DNA of 64,000 nt from Tricholomella constricta (lineage: Eukaryota; Basidiomycota; Agaricomycetes; Agaricales; Lyophyllaceae), in NCBI GenBank assembly GCA_013368375.1, contig JAACJP010000003.1, forward strand, positions 1,488,001 to 1,552,000, given 5' to 3'. Shown piece by piece: positions 34,001 to 48,122 of the stretch (its first letter is position 1; each line of letters starts with the position of its first letter). Made by a program: the position numbers and the translations under genes. Under the pieces are notes generated by a model. The model saw only the letters and a program-made list of their open reading frames with translations. It did no database searches and was not told the DNA's origin.

Positions 34001-37000
34001 GAGCGTGCGCAGATGCAGGCGGGTGTCCCCGAATAGCTGATTGTCGGGCAAGTCGAGTACTTGGCTGAAGGCCATCGCGGAAGGATCCAACTTCGGCAAG
34101 CATGTGCGACGGAAGGCTTTGAATGAAACCTTCATCTTGTTCCATGAGAACGGTCTGACGAAGGGTAGGGTCAAGGCTAGCAAGGAAGCTCGCATTGTCG
34201 ATCTCTGCCGCAACTCCTGTGGGTGCACGTGCCCTCTGCAAAGCTTCTTGCTGAATGATCTCCGCGCGAATTTCAGGCGGTAATGCGTCAAGGAATTCAG
34301 AGCTGATTTGGGAATCGGCAGGTCGTTCTACCCTTGCAGCTCGCTGATCGCGTACATGCTGGTTCAAAACTTCCTCTCTCATGTCGTCGGGTAGTGCTTC
34401 CAAGAATGTAGGGTCGATCCCAGTCTCAGTGATATCCACCGCACTTCCGTGTATCATGACTGTGACGCGTTCGACGGGTGCTGGGGCGGACGTTGATTCT
34501 GCGGGTAAAGAAGAGGTACCGGCTTCTCCTTGCACAGGCGATTGATCTTCGGCGGGGGTGGCGTCCACCATGTCAGCGTCCGAGTCGACTGGGGCAGACA
34601 CGACAGTTGTGGCGTCCTCCATAGGTTCATCCTGATGGATTGCTGCCGCTGGCGGGACCGCAGGCTCAACGTTTGAAACGGCCTCTGGAGCAGCCAAAGC
34701 AGACGACTGTGTTGCTTCCACCTCTGCTGCGTCTGCGTCTGCTTTTGCCTTTGCCTTCGCGTCCTCGACTTCCTTGGCCAATGCTTCCGCCTTCACCTTC
34801 TCTTCAGCCTCCGCCTTTGCGCGGGCTTCAGCCGCCTCTCGTTCTACACGTTGCTTCTCCTCAAGAGCTTTGGCACGCTTGAGAGCTTCAAGAGCAGCTG
34901 GAAGTAATGCTAGGATGACGTGGTTCGTAAATTTGCTCAGGCGCTCCGTCACAAATTCGCCGTTGAGAATCTTGACTTCTTGTGCCCATCTCTGCGAGGT
35001 GAGCAATGGATCGAGTTCACGGCCAATTCGATCGTGGGAAGGAGGCTCAACACGGATGGCTGCTGAGAAGCTTCCATGTGGGCCGCGTCGTTGCTGAAGG
35101 TATCCTCGATCAAGATTCATGACAGCACCGGCAGGAACGTCAAGGCGAATAGTTTCCGCGCCGCCAGCACCTCGGCCGCGGCTCATAATATGGTGGAAAA
35201 GCTGAACCGCCCCTCCGCCGATGAGATCGTCGATGGTTTGAAGAAGCTCAGCACTTCCGCTGGCAACTATACGCTGTGGTTGACGGGTACCTCGAGGTTG
35301 ATTCGAAGGAGTGCGATGGCCAGGAGTAGATGTGTCGAGAAGAAGAGGATGGGTCGTTGCCTCTGGCTGGATAGCAGAACTGTTGCGAGCACGACCAAAA
35401 ACGTGGCCGTCATCCACTAGCCCAATAATCAACGATGGAACAACCAACAAAGGTGCTGGTACTTACTGATAGGCCGGCCACGATGCACGAAAACCCCACC
35501 GTCCCGACTGACGAAAGCATCTCCGTAGCCAAATTCTTCTCCATTCACAGCGCCGTTCTCAAGCGCATAGTCTTCTTCATCGGAACCCATATCATCGGCT
35601 TCATTGTCCTCTTCGTGAATAATTTGAATCGGAACTGGGGTTAGATGGTCAGTAATATACCACCAGGAGTGCAGACGTCATACCAATATGATTATGCTCG
35701 TCATCTTCATCCATATTACCTCTTCCCAGTCGTACGCCATCAATCTCACCCCGAATATCCTGATATGACATAAGTTGAGATTCTGGGAGAACCTTAAGCC
35801 CACGTACCTGCCACATCATATCCTCCTCATCTTCATCTTCTCCTTCATCCTCGACATGATGATCATCGCCCTCTTCATCATCTTCTTCGTCTTCATTCTC
35901 TACAAGGTCCTCTTCTTCCTCTTCACCATCATCCCACTCCTCCCCAGAGCCACGTGTTTCGTCGACGTCCTCCTCACCCTCGTCCTCGGTGTTCGATGTG
36001 TCCTCACTACCGGTTTCTTCACCAAAGTCCATTTCAACGTCCTCGTCCTCATCTCCTTCATCCTCGTCCATTTCGTCTTCATCGCCATAATGGGCGTCGT
36101 CCATCTCCTGTGTTGTGGTAGCGAGATTACTTCGAATCCTCTTTTCTGTAATAAAGAATCACATACCCCGCCATACATGCCGAGTGCCGAGTTGCGGTAC
36201 AGATCCGGCGTTTCTTCACGACCCACGTCCTCCGTTTCTGAGCCATCCTCTTCGTCTGATTCATTTGAGGAAACACTTTCTGCTTTTGTGCCTTCAAGAG
36301 CTTCCTTGTTTTTGCCGGAAGACCTGCTCATCTTGATCGCTATTTTTGTCCTAAAGCACAGATCAGTAGTTTGGTAAGCCAAGCAGTTCATATCCTTACA
36401 AATATTCAAGAGGCCGCAGAATCGATGGCACCAATCCACGGATATTTGGGTAATTGAGGTCGATCTCAGAAAGAGCCGTCGTGAGAGTGGCGACGAAGTT
36501 TTTCTCGAGCATGACCTTGGCAATGTGTGTCGGGTTGTCGTCAACCTGTTTACGCGAGACTGAATTGAATTTAACTGTAAGTAAACGATGGCACAGGTCT
36601 GCGAGGGCTAGGAGTCGGCCATAGCGAGCGTCCACATTGTCAGTAGGCGGTGGGTCCTTAATCGCACGACTGACAGCCTCCAACACGAACTTCCGGACAG
36701 ACACCAAGTCTGAGGATAGCTCCTTCACTTCATGATTTGTTGTGCTATCCACACACAGAGCGACGATGACAGACATCGCCCAATTACAGACGGCGATGCG
36801 TTTGCGGGCTCGGCTGTCCGGTTGAGGGTAGATCGTCCCAAAGGTGACGAGATCGTTCAGCAAGAACTGAAGGGTGCCACTTCTGTACTTGCTGGGCTCC
36901 TTGGCTGGCGTTTGTGTGCGTTTCTTCGGCGAATATGAAAGGAAGGCAACTTTGCAAGAGTCGTACGAGAAGAGCAATTCGCTCAGGCATTGCATGATGA

Positions 37001-40000
37001 AGGAAACGTAGTCGTAGAGATCGTGTTTGGATTCTTGAGATGGCGGCGCATCTGGACCCTGAGTCGATGGGACCGTCGCTGCTCGTGTCGCTTCATTGCC
37101 TGTCGTCGTTTTCTGTGCCACGGTGTCGGGGTCGCTGGGTTCCGGAGGTGAAGGCGTAGGATGCTCATTGACGGTCTTCATCGTGGTCATGAGTTCCCCG
37201 ATCAATGCATGTATCACGCTCTCGGCTGAAGCATTAGACGGGGAGATTGACGGTGTTGATGTCACTGGTTGGTCAACCTGCATCTCCGCGACGCCTTCAA
37301 CGTCAGACTTTCTCTCTTCAACCGCGGGAGGTTCATGTTTGAGGCTGATATGTGGCGAGGAAGAATAAGGCGAGCCCAGTTCGCAGAGAGAAGACGTGAC
37401 CTCGAGGAAGATCTCTGAATTGCGGAGAGCAAGAGCGCTACAGTTCCTTACGTAGCTGGAAACATCGACGACGCGAGTCCGAGGCTGGGCAAAGTAGCGC
37501 TTGACGGTGTGCTGCATGATTTGGCGAAGAGTCTGGGAATCCTCAACGACATGGCGAAGAATGGTCGCAATATACGATGAACTGCCGGCCACGGATGATT
37601 CTCTGACACGCTTGAGAAGGAGCGAGATACCATCGCGTTTGAGGAATTGCGTTGCCATATCGTAATCCCGAGAAAGGAGGACGAGAAGTCGCAGGACTGA
37701 AAGGAATTCATCTCCGGGTAAGCCGGTTGTGCCAAGGAGCCGCACACAGAAGTCGAAGACGATAGCCTTTGCTTCTGTAAGAGGGGGACCAACTGAAATG
37801 GCATTCGGAACGATAGGCTCTCCTTCTCTGGGGAGTGTAATGGCACGCGGCTCCGCTGCAAGGGTAAACAACGCTTCCGTGACCAGAAGATGTGTTGCCA
37901 GCCATCGCGGAGGGTGGTCTGGGTGGTCAACACTGGACAACAACAAAGCCAAAAGGCTGTCCATTAGAGTGGCCCGTACTTCTTGGCTGAGAAGCGACGG
38001 CGATTCGGAAAGTACCAAGGCCAGGAGACGACACCTATTGGCCAGCGGCTGCTCCTGAACGTCGTACGCGAATGGAGAGAATGCTTTAATATCATCGACG
38101 AGATCTTGAACAGCTTGTTGGCGGTGTGCGCTGTTTGAACGAACGAATATGACATGGAGCTCAAAGAGCAAGGAGACGTGCTCGTCGATGAGTAAGAGCG
38201 CTTGACGACTAAAGCCTGCGCGAAGCGACTCTCGCGCCTCATCTAATTCCTTCCGCCACTGCTCGGCCGTCTTTCCAGGCGCCACTTCGGGCTCAGCAGG
38301 AGGCGCTGGTGGCGGCGACTCAGCAGGTTCTTCCTGTGGCGCAATAATGGCTTCTTGGGCAGAAGCAGCTGGTGCAGCAGCTTCAGCAGGAGCTAAATCC
38401 TCCTCTGGTTCAGGATCAGGTGGCAAAGGGAATGGCTGGGAAAGAAGGAGCTCAGTGGCCGCGTTGAGATTGTTGCCCGTACGCATGAGAGCACGCTCGA
38501 CGGCAGAACGCGGGAAGCCCATGTCCATCAGGATTTGAACACGACTCTCATCAGGACCAGGAGGACGTGTTGGCATGATGGTCGGCGGCGCGGCAACGTC
38601 GATCAAAGAGACTTCCCCCTTGACTTCCTCTCCCTCCCCACTCACGAGCTCCAAGAGGGCCTTGACGACAGACTTGCTGACATTGAGCGGCGCAGAGATC
38701 AGCCATGGGGCCTCCCACAGTTCTTCCAGAAGGGGCAGGACCGCAGTGCGCAGCCTCACCAGAAAGTTGTGGGCTTCAAAATACCCGGGATCTGTGTCCT
38801 TCTTGTCGCGAGTGAGCAGAAGGGCCGTCTGACCCGATTCGGTCAAGGGCTTGGAGGAAATGATGGGTCGAATGAGGTGTAAGGCCACTTTCATCGCGGC
38901 GAATGCGTGGTCGAGTTCGCTCTGCTCTGGCTTCGTGCGGTCCTCCTCTTTCACTTTCATGATCCTCTCAATTGATCTCATCAAAGTCCTGCAGACGCTC
39001 AGAATTGTGTCAAAGCCGCCTGCTCGGTAAAAAGCAAGCAGCTGAACAGTGTGGAGCGTATGAGTTGTGGTCCGCTCTGAGTGTATAGTTTGTCAGCTCC
39101 GATATCAAACCGAAATAAAACTTACTGACCATCGACAAGCAAAACGGTGTACAAGCCTAACATGACGCTGTGATACGCGTACAACGATGGCACATCATCT
39201 ATGGGCCAACCATCAGAATCGACTGGTTAAAAGATTATTCTTGAAACCCACCAAAGTCTTTAACTTCAAGATGCTTAACCATCAAATTCGCTACAATGCC
39301 AGACGATTCTGCAATCTGCTTCTTCTGTGTAGGCTCAGGATTACGCCTCGCATGGAACATCTTGACCATCGCTGTACGCAAAAACAATGTCGGAAGAGGT
39401 CAACTGAGCAAGACAGAGCTACTTACCTTGGAAGAAAGGCGCCAACGCGCTGGGCAATCCATGGGTCAAATGCTTCAAAGCCACCGAGTTCAGTTCCTGA
39501 GGTCCTTCAGGCTTAGATGAATCCCTCGACGATGACACAGTGTTCGATTGAACGCCATCCATGAAATTAGGCTCGCCGTAAATGGGGTGGGATCCGCCCT
39601 CTCCATCAGGAAGGAACGTGCTAGACTGGTTCGGCGTCCTTCCCAAGGGTGAGGAAAGGGGACTGGCTTTAACTGCAATGCCGCGCGACGCAAGTCCGAC
39701 GTTGAGGGCGATGTTTTCCCAGATACTGGACCGGTGAAGGGAGCCGAGGTCTGCAACGACTTCAGGGGACGTGTTACTCATCAAGGTGAGTAGAAGTCCA
39801 ATGGCGGCCCTTCCATGCGCATAGCCGGCTGTAGAAAAGACATCCGAGAGGAGCGTGACGCGAATGTGCAAGGTGACGAGGTTTCTGAAGCGACAATTGG
39901 CCTCTTCCTCTTGCTCGGCTGTGGGAATGAATTAGTTGAAAGAGGTGGTAGATGTCAGATGATGACGAGCCTGTTATCTCGACGAGCGGTAGTAACTTGG

Positions 40001-42978
40001 AAGGCTCCTCAACTTTTTCCCAGAAGCTCCGCGTGTCGGCCAACGACTGCTTAACGAGCTTAGCCAGATGCAGCAGCGTTTCGTCAGTCGCCACTTCCGT
40101 CAGGGTCCGCATGACTTGAACCATAGAGTCTGACGCGACGCTGTTGGCATAATCGTATGGAAGGCACGGGAGACTCGTGAGTTTTCCGAGAAGTTTCAGT
40201 CCATCAGCGGCATTGATAAAGTCCCTGCAATGAGGTGTGTGTTGGAACAGGCCTTCCAGAAACTAACGCCGACAGTCAACAGCCGGTAGCGACAAGATAT
40301 CGAAGAAGCTTACCCGACCAAGGATATCAATGAAAGACACGATATGGTTATCATGTGCCTTGGGCTCCTGAAGTTCTTCCTCCTCAGACGGCGTCGCGTC
40401 TGCAGTAACCGTCTCAGATCCTGACGGAACAGCAACCGCAGCACCGCCCTCTACATCCTCCATCGCAACATCCTCGTCCTGTTGCACCTTCACAGGCACT
40501 GGTACCAAGCGATACCACTGTCTCAACTCCTTGGGAACCTCATAAGCGTTGCCGAGAGCTTCGATCTTTGTGATAGTGGCCTTGACCGCATCGAACACAG
40601 CGGCCTTGAGCGAGGGGTGGTGTCGGATGAGCTCGTCAATGGACGTTCCGATCAGGACTGCGTTCTCCTTCTCCAGCAGGACCTTCAGGTGCCGCTCGGA
40701 AGTGAAGACGGAGATGATCCCGGGGATGATACTTGGGCGTCGTGCCAGTTGTGCTTGTCCGACCTCGTTAAGACAGAGCGCGCCGATCGCGTTGGCGACA
40801 GCTTGAATGACCTAAAAGAATCGCTATTAGTTCAATGGAAGAAACCTACATTATTAACACACCTCAATTGCAGGCTCCAAGCCAGCTTCGAGAGCTTTGT
40901 AGAACGCCTCTGGCAGTGCTGCCTCCTGAATAATAGCCAGCGACGTAGGCTCATTGTGGACAAACGTCGCCATGATGTTGATAGCTAAACCATGATGAGC
41001 GAAACCGGACTGCGGAACTTTAGAATGATGCGCCTACCCAAAGGGAGGACAGTAGGCCCGAATATAATGCGATTCTCAATGATCTTCTTGATTGACTTCA
41101 GCAACGACAAATCAATGAGCCCACGAAGACCCTCTGCCGTTCCGGACGACTGCATCATGCGGTGCATCGAACGAAGGATGTGCTTCAATGCGGCGCTGCG
41201 CGCGATAGGCAGCTCACCTAGCGAAGATGTAAACTATCTGTAGCGTCAACCTGCAACTATACATACCGTGCGATCCAACTACGTCGCGCACCCGACCCGA
41301 CGCCTCATGCTCCTGGATGTTCAGGTCGACTTCGTGCTACAACCCGAGGATCACCAATTCGATCACGTGAAAGACGAGAATGCCTTCAGTAACTTACCTC
41401 GATGCGGTTGACGAGCGTCTCCACTCCGCGAGACGTGCAGAAGATGTTGAACGCATTGGTAAAGCCATATAGGATGTTATCAACGAGTTGCATGGTCTTC
41501 GACAAAACTGGAAGGCGATTCGGGAGCTTGTTGTCTATGGCCTGGATCAACAGCGGGATGAGGCCTGCGCCGACGATCATGTTTCCGCCGGATGCATGTG
41601 ACGAGATAAACGATACGAAGGACAGAAGCGCATCGATGAACGACTGGGGGAGGGTCGACGCAGGATCCGCAGCCTCAGTGAACGTCTTGCGCACGAGGGC
41701 CATAAGAATTCCATGGTTGACGCCCGCATTGACGGCGGTGAGTACCTCCTGGTTGCGTGTCCTGTAGCGCGCAAGGGAATCAAGCGCGGCGACGGCAGTG
41801 GTCTGCACGCGCACGGGGATGTTGCTATCAATCTGGAGCAGCTCTGCAATGTGGGCAATCACATCGGGTTCGTAGAGAAACAAGGAAGTCGTCGCCTGGG
41901 ACTCGGGGTGTGTGTGCCCAAAGATAGCGATGGCGAGCAGCCGAATGGTGACGAGCTTCACGCGGTCGGCCTCCTTCCCCTTTGTCAGCGCCTGCGCGGC
42001 GCGGATGCGGCACATGAGCTCGAACTTCTCGTCGTCCGGCACGGAATAAGCCTCGATAATGTCCGCAAGTATCTCCATGGTTGGTTTCGCAGCCAGCTCC
42101 TGCTCGTCGAGATGGATGTTGATCGCGCCGGAGCCCGGTGCGGCCGATGGCGCGGGAGCCTTGCGCGGGGAGCCCTGCGTTGCATCGAAAGGGTCTGTCT
42201 CCATCTTTTTCTCCTTCTCCCTTTCACCATCGGCGGCGGCGTCCGTCTTGTAGAAGCTGAAGTTGACTTCGCGCGCTTCTGCCGGGAGGGCATTGACTTC
42301 TGGGCTGCCCTTCATTTGAGCGAGATCTGCGAGGCCGATGCCGTACTCGCGTAAATGGGGCCATCTTTTCGCGAGCGACAACAGGCGGGGTGTCGAGATG
42401 CTGAGCGCATGGCTCACTGATGCCTGGGCAGAGTATTGCTGTGCAGGCCGGAGGAGGACGTTTAGGGCCAGAATGACCACGTCGAGATCCGACGAAAACA
42501 AGAGGGCGTTGAGGCGCTACATGAAGGAAAATGAGCATTGTTTGGGATGAACCGGAAAAGAGGGGTGTGTGCTCACGTCGTAGGAGTTAAACATTTTTCG
42601 GTTGGTCGAGTTCTCAAGCAAAAGACGCTCGAATCTGAGCACAGAACATACCGTCTTCTTTGTGATTGCATCGAAGACCTTCACCTGGAGTTTCTCCACA
42701 TTATAATCGCGAATGATTTCCTCCAGGACGGCGTCAAACTTGTTGAGGACTTTTATCCATGCATTGAGATCGGAGCGGGGCCATTTCCACATGTCAATCT
42801 GCGAAAGGACTTCATGGAGGTCGTTAGTCGTAGTGTTGAGAAGTTTCGTTATGAGCTCTGCAACTTGTGCAGGCTGGATATAAAGACAAGTTCCAGTCAG
42901 GTCGCGTTCGTATAGGCAGAAGTGTCTGATGAGACTAACCGGTGGAACCACCTTCTTGGATGTTCGTAGGATCTTCAT
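31008..42978 (-). CDS. TOM1: Giant HECT E3 ubiquitin ligase, Tom1/HUWE1 family
   Basis: About 12 kb of gene for a protein of roughly 3,500 residues, the usual family size. The start MKILRTSKKVVPPVS at 42978 is the conserved family N-terminus (an in-frame ATG lies 12 bp upstream). Armadillo-like N-terminal regions follow: LRFERLLLENSTNRKMFNSYD, LLRPAQQYSAQASVSHALSISTPRLLSLAKRWPHLREYG. A UBA domain (VQILMDMGFPRSAVERALMRTGNNLNAATELLL) lies near 38,430-38,560, a highly acidic Asp/Glu tract near 35,700-36,100, and the DUF4414/ubiquitin-binding repeats (DPTFLEALPDDMREEVL, SSEFLDALPPEIRAEII) near 34,270-34,420. The C-terminal HECT domain has GVTREWFQILARQMFDPNNALF, FFKFVGRVIGKAIYDGRLLDAYF and the catalytic AHT-C-FNQIDLPRYTSYEML. 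The catalytic cysteine codon is split by an intron. It ends NEGGEGFAFS. At least ten introns; I did not fix all of them. Confidence 0.94.
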
Positions 42979-43238
42979 TGTCCGCGACACAAGGAGTCGG
43001 GGAAAATGTATCCCGGGCGTTCAGAGATGGTTGGTCAAGTCCAAGACGTGGGTTATAAGTGAGAAGAGACGAATTTCAGGGCCTTTGCCTATTGCGTCAG
43101 CAATCCAAATCGGGATATCCATTTCTCCAAACCCAAGCCAATTAATGCGTGAGCCAAGCTGCATCGCTCATACATGCATAAATTCGTGAATAATGTATTG
43201 AGGTTCTTGTCCTACTTAGAATATGTCTATGGGTATAT

Positions 43239-44445
43239 TTACTGGACCTTCAGAGTTTTTGGTGCGCTGCCCTCAGCCTCAGCTTCAGCTCTGATCCCTT
43301 CAGCCTCAACCTCGGCCATCAGCTTCGCCTCAATGGCATCCTGCTGTTCCTTGCTCGCATCCTTCATGGAGGCCTTGGCAGCCTTGACTCGTGCCCGGTA
43401 CTGCAGGTATTTGTCATCGGTACCGAAGATACGATCCCACCAGCGGAAAGATGTGGAGAAGTTGTTGGTGAACGCCATATGATGGAAATCGTGATGCTCG
43501 GCACCGGACCAGAACGGAACGATGTGCTGCAAGGACCAGGGGAAGTCTGTATGATTCTAATCAATGATGACATACAAAAATGAAAATTATATTTTGGCTT
43601 ACCGTAGCCGCTGTGCGCGTCAATGGCCTGGAAGAGACGAAGAGTGATCCATAGATACATGGTGACAATGTGGAAGTCGCGGGTGAAGTAACAGTACAAC
43701 AGAGGACCGAGAATAGTTCCGGTGCCGAGGATCATAACTTCAGCGGGGTGGGCGTACTCGGCGGCAAGACCGAAAGGCGCCGAATACTTGTGGTGGATTT
43801 TGTGAATGTGCTTGTACAGGGGACCCCAGTGAAGCATCTGATGAGCTACCAAGAAAGTGAGTCAAAGGCCTCATTCGGGAAAATAAGGAATTGGCGAACC
43901 AAGATAGTGGAAGAGATCCTCGAAGAAGAAGAAGAATGCGACCTGGGGCGCCATCGTCTTTAGGGACGGGAAGGGCACCTGGTAGGTCGACATGCCGATA
44001 GACTCTGCCAAGGGGTGGAACAACCAAATCTATATTTACACGTCAGACACTCATCGAGCACAGAAACGTTCTGAGCTTACTGTGGGGAGTTCAATAGTGA
44101 AGTGAGAGAAAAGAACGAGCTTCGTGCACTCCCATTGCTCAGCCGGCGTGGGGACTTTATTAGCCTGGAGTTTCCATTTGCGAAAATAGGGTATAGCGTC
44201 GATGATAATCCAAGGAAGGGCCCGTCCAAAGTATACAATCTATATTATTTCGTCAGTGGGAGGGTACGAACATCAAAGACGAGAGAGAAACCCACTTCGT
44301 GGAGCAAGAAACTCATTAAACCGGTCGCGATGATGGGATTCCCAATCGTGACATACCACGCCACCCACTGGTGCTCGAACCAGTTAAGGGAGGAAAAGTC
44401 GGTCGTGGGGTAGAGGTCCACGGGTGTGGTCGTGTTGAAGGACAT
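43239..44445 (-). CDS. ERG25: Sterol C-4 methyl oxidase
   Basis: Diiron oxidase removing the C-4 methyl groups of lanosterol derivatives in ergosterol synthesis, in the ER membrane. Starts [31 protein letters not shown]. All three histidine boxes of the fatty-acid-hydroxylase superfamily are present: [29 protein letters not shown] and HHDFHHMAF (in [31 protein letters not shown]). Hydrophobic segments include [25 protein letters not shown] and [18 protein letters not shown]. The C-terminal tail is Ala/Glu/Lys-rich and ends in KTLKVQ, with no evident KKXX retrieval signal. Introns are short and in frame. It shares a 178-bp divergent promoter with the PC4/SUB1 gene. Confidence 0.93.
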
Positions 44446-44623
44446 GGTGGGTCAAGACGAACAAAATCGTGCGACCCTTGGCAACTTATAAGAAAATTGA
44501 GTGCCATATCAGACGAAGCGCACCACTTTCTTTGATTTTTCGTCACGTGCTTAGTAAAGCGGGTGATTCAGCTTGGCGTGTCTAGCCGTGTCGCGACAAC
44601 TTTTCTCACACGACGCGCTCCAG

Positions 44624-45324
44624 ATGGCGAAAAGAAAAGTTAGCAGTGACGACGACCACGACAACTCCGACTACGCCGGCTCGCCCGCAAATGATCAGCC
44701 CAAGTCGCGCTCTAAACGCGCCGCTCAGGTGAATGATCTCACCGTTGCATGCGATACACTCAGTGAATTAACTATGTCAATCATACAGAAAAAGAAAGCC
44801 GTAAAGAAAGAAGAATCCGATTCCGAATCTCCCTTCGTGAAAGCTGAATCCGATGACGACGAGGACGAGGACGAGCCTCCACTTGCCAAGAAGCCGAAAA
44901 CAGAAAAAGCCACAGACAAGAAAAAGGTGCGTGTAGGACGTCCAACCCCACATGATACTTCTTTATTTGTGTACTGACATGTCAAATTAGCCAAAAAACG
45001 CGTCCAAAGCCAGTGGTAGCACCGGTATCACAGTGGAAACAACGTCGGAAGGCGATAAGTACATCGAGCTCGGGAAGAAGAAACGCGCCACGGTGCGGAG
45101 CTTCAAGGGGACGCCGTTAATTGACATCCGCGAGTTCTACGGCGCAGATGGGGACGAGAAACCAGGGAAGAAGGGCATTTCGCTGACAATGGAGCAGGTG
45201 CGAGCGATTTCTACCTTCGACGCGTTAATTTCATTCATGGTTGGTTTGCTTCACGCAGTGGGAGACGTTGAAGAGCAGTATGAGTACGCTTGACGAGTTG
45301 TTCGCGACAGTGAAGAAAAAATGA
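44624..45324 (+). CDS. SUB1: PC4/Sub1-type transcriptional coactivator
   Basis: Single-stranded-DNA-binding coactivator of RNA polymerase II. The lysine- and acid-rich N-terminal part (MAKRKVSSDDDHDNSDYAGS, EESDSESPFVKAESDDDEDEDEPPLAKKPK) is followed by the PC4 fold: KYIELGKKKRATVRSFKGTPLIDIREFYGADGDEKPGKKGISLTMEQ, then after a short intron (GTGCGA..ACGCAG) WETLKSSMSTLDELFATVKKK and the stop at 45322-45324. Using that last exon gives the expected helix after the beta-sheet; reading through would not. Introns also follow RSKRAAQ and DKKK. Confidence 0.92.
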
Positions 45325-45588
45325 AATGATGTTGGACGCGATCGACACCATCAGGTCTTGTCATTTCAATTGGATTCTGCTACCGCTGTAATTTTAAATG
45401 TACAAAGTATAATTAATACTGTAAATTTGCCTTGGATTAGCGATCCCCTCAGTACGGCCCTCGGTGAACATGTGCCAAAGGATATATTCGTACACGCAAC
45501 GGCACCATAATTAAAAAAATTATATCAATACTTGTAGGTCTACTCCCCGTCTACTGAAAACCCACGAACGAATTTGAACGCAACCTCT
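45325..45588. other. Short convergent spacer
   Basis: 264 bp, AT-rich, between the stop codons of SUB1 and the ABC1-kinase gene. Nothing but shared 3' untranslated sequence is apparent. Confidence 0.4.
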
Positions 45589-48122
45589 CTAGTCATACGC
45601 CAACCCCGCCGCAGCCTGACGCGCACCCACAAAGCCTCTCCTCCACAAGCCCTTGATCCACGCCTTCGTTTTGACAGCGTAAGCCTCGAAGTCCATGAAC
45701 GTCTCCACCACTACCAGCTGCGTGTAGGCCTTTTCGAATTTCCTGAAACGACACTCAAGTAAGGGGTCGGGTTAAGGAGACAGACAGGGGAAAGTGGGTC
45801 AGCGAAGAAGGGCAAGACGCACCACCAGCACGTGAAATACTCTTTCAGGAGACGCAAGGAGAGGATGCCGTTGTGCTTCATAGCGTCGATGAGCCGCCTA
45901 CGCTCGTCCTGCCATACGGCGTACGTGCAATACTTGGCGGTGATTAAGAATATCCGGACCTATATATATCCAGATAATTTTAACGACGCCTTACGAGACG
46001 AACGAAACTCCACGTACGTTCGAATGCGTGGTCATGAGCGCATAATCAAGGCTCCTGATGCACAGGCCCCACAATTATCAAACCCGCATATGTAATCTTA
46101 GCGCACATGCGAACGTACCGTGTCAAATCATTCAGTTTAAGCACCATCAGCACCCGCCTCGGCACGCGGCGTAAGACATCAAACACAGACGTCAACAGGC
46201 CCTCCGTTGAGATGACCGCATTCCTGATCGCCTCCATCTCCGCCTCGGACTGTGGCATCATATCGATCATGCTCGATGCACGATGAAACGAGCCGTCGTC
46301 CTGATGGCTGGGGTCCACGGGACCCTCGAGCACAGCGCGTCCAGTGAGCGCCGCCTCAAACACGGGATACTGCGAGGCAAGACAAGGCAGGTAAGTCATC
46401 AGCGGGGGCCGAAATGTGGCGGGAGAAGCAGGCGTGGCGTACGAGATCGGGCCCAATGTTCCCTACGAGCTGCGCAAACTTCCGGCGGTCGAGCGTGGTC
46501 GCGGGCGATGCGGGAGCGATGAGTGAGAGCCACAATTTGCTGTAGTTGACGCGGAGCTCTGGGTCGAGGTCGAAATAGAGCCCGTGGTCAAGAAGCACAA
46601 TCTCAAAGTTGTATGGGGACTTCGAGGTGGATGACGCTGGACGGATTAGCAGGTTTCCTGGAGTGGCAAGCAAGAAAAAGATCAACCACACAATCGTTGC
46701 GGGTCGCGACACGGGTTACCTGGGTGAGGATCCTGGCGGATGGCGGTGACGTTAGGATTCGATGTGCAGGAATGCAGGATGAAAAACGTACGGCATGGAA
46801 CCAGCCGTTGACGAAGACCATCTGGTTAAATATCCGAGACAGCTCTAATGCCACCTTATTGCGGTCGATGTTGGCGTCGGCTAGGTATTTCAGGTCGTCT
46901 ACCCGTCCTCCTTGGATGTACTCCATGATAAGGACCCTCTTTGTGGCTGTAATTACCTCTGGTATATATAAAGATGTTCGTATGGATTTGAAGTCGTCTA
47001 TCGTCCGTGCCGCATTCTGCGCTTCGTGTACAAAATCCATTTCTTTTGGTAGATTGGTCCGCATTTCTTCCTGCAAAAGATGAGTGAGATTTTCGAGAAG
47101 GATTGGGTAGCAGTCCTACATACACCTAGCCACGTAAACTCGAACTCGGGAAACCAATACTTGATCCAACCTGAAAAATTATGTATTATGAGCCTATGCC
47201 ACACCCAAATTAATTCGGCAGCAGACCGAGTGTAACCTCCACCATTTCCATATCAATGTCACAGAACTCGGCGAGATGTGGATGTTGCAGCTGTCCACGG
47301 CAGTGAGGTCATGACAGCGGGTGTCATTAGATAAAACATACCTTCACCGCAACCTGCTTCCCTGTTTCCCGATGCGTTCCAATGTGGACCTGCGCCAAGC
47401 TTGCGACACCAACTGGAGTCGGGTTGAATTCCTCAAACATCTCTGTGAGTGACATCCCCATATCCGTCTGGAACAGAGAATCGAAGGCATCGTATTCCGT
47501 CGGTTCGCACTGATCCTGCAACGGCCGCATCGTGCTCGTCCATTCCACCGGAAGCACGTATAACGAAGCCAAGTGTTGTCCCATCTTTATGAAGACACCT
47601 GCCGTTCGCATGATTTAAAAACCCCAGCCACGCTGCGCTAAACGTACTGACCTCCGTTAGCGAGCAGTGCGCGAAGCACCCTCTGTGCACTGCGTGTATG
47701 ACACTGCGATAGCGCCTGCGTATACTCATTATCCGATTCGTATTTCCGGGCAAACGTCGCCTTATAGTCAATGACTCCAAGAATCGCCGCACCTGCCCCC
47801 GATACGATATTGAATCCCTTCACCGAAACAAACAAGCGGCGCACTCACGTCCAACCCTCGAGCAGCGCATGACAGCGAGCAAGGTGTGTCTAAACGGTTG
47901 CGAATTTTCATACGCAACCCAGCCGGCGCCGCCCAGTACTAGCAGAGATGCGGGGTAAACGGCCCAGCCTGAAGACTTCCGCGTCAGCGGCGATGGCGCT
48001 GTGTCATTGTTGAGGCTCCGTGGCCATCTGGGTATCCTAAGATGGCGACATTGGTGTTGAAAGAGCCTTGGTAGATTAAGTTGCCGCCTCCAGCTCAGGG
48101 ACTCGCGATGGAGGAAGGCCAT
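45589..48122 (-). CDS. ABC1/ADCK1-type atypical kinase, mitochondrial (MCP2-like)
   Basis: UbiB/ABC1 family protein of the ADCK1/Mcp2 branch, linked in yeast to mitochondrial lipid and coenzyme Q homeostasis. The Arg-rich N-terminus (MAFLHRESLSWRRQLNLPRLFQ) looks like a mitochondrial presequence, followed by one membrane segment (WAVYPASLLVLGGAGWVAY). Kinase-like core: the family's KxGQ motif in GVFIKMGQHLASLYVLPVEW, ASLAQVHIGTHRETGKQVAVK, LQHPHL, DIDMEMVE, FPEFEFTWL, EMDFVHEAQNAART, LIMEYIQGGRVDDL, NGWFHA then DPHPGN, and EIVLLDHGLYFDLD. It ends EKAYTQLVVVETFMDFEAYAVKTKAWIKG..GLAYD with the stop at 45589-45591. Several short exons between 47.0 and 47.4 kb are inferred from frame. Confidence 0.88.

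Noticed and set aside
35775..36377. 200-codon plus-strand frame with many hydrophobic residues, resembling a membrane protein
   Set aside because: It is the antisense of the acidic Asp/Glu tract of TOM1, whose complementary codons read as Phe/Leu/Ile.
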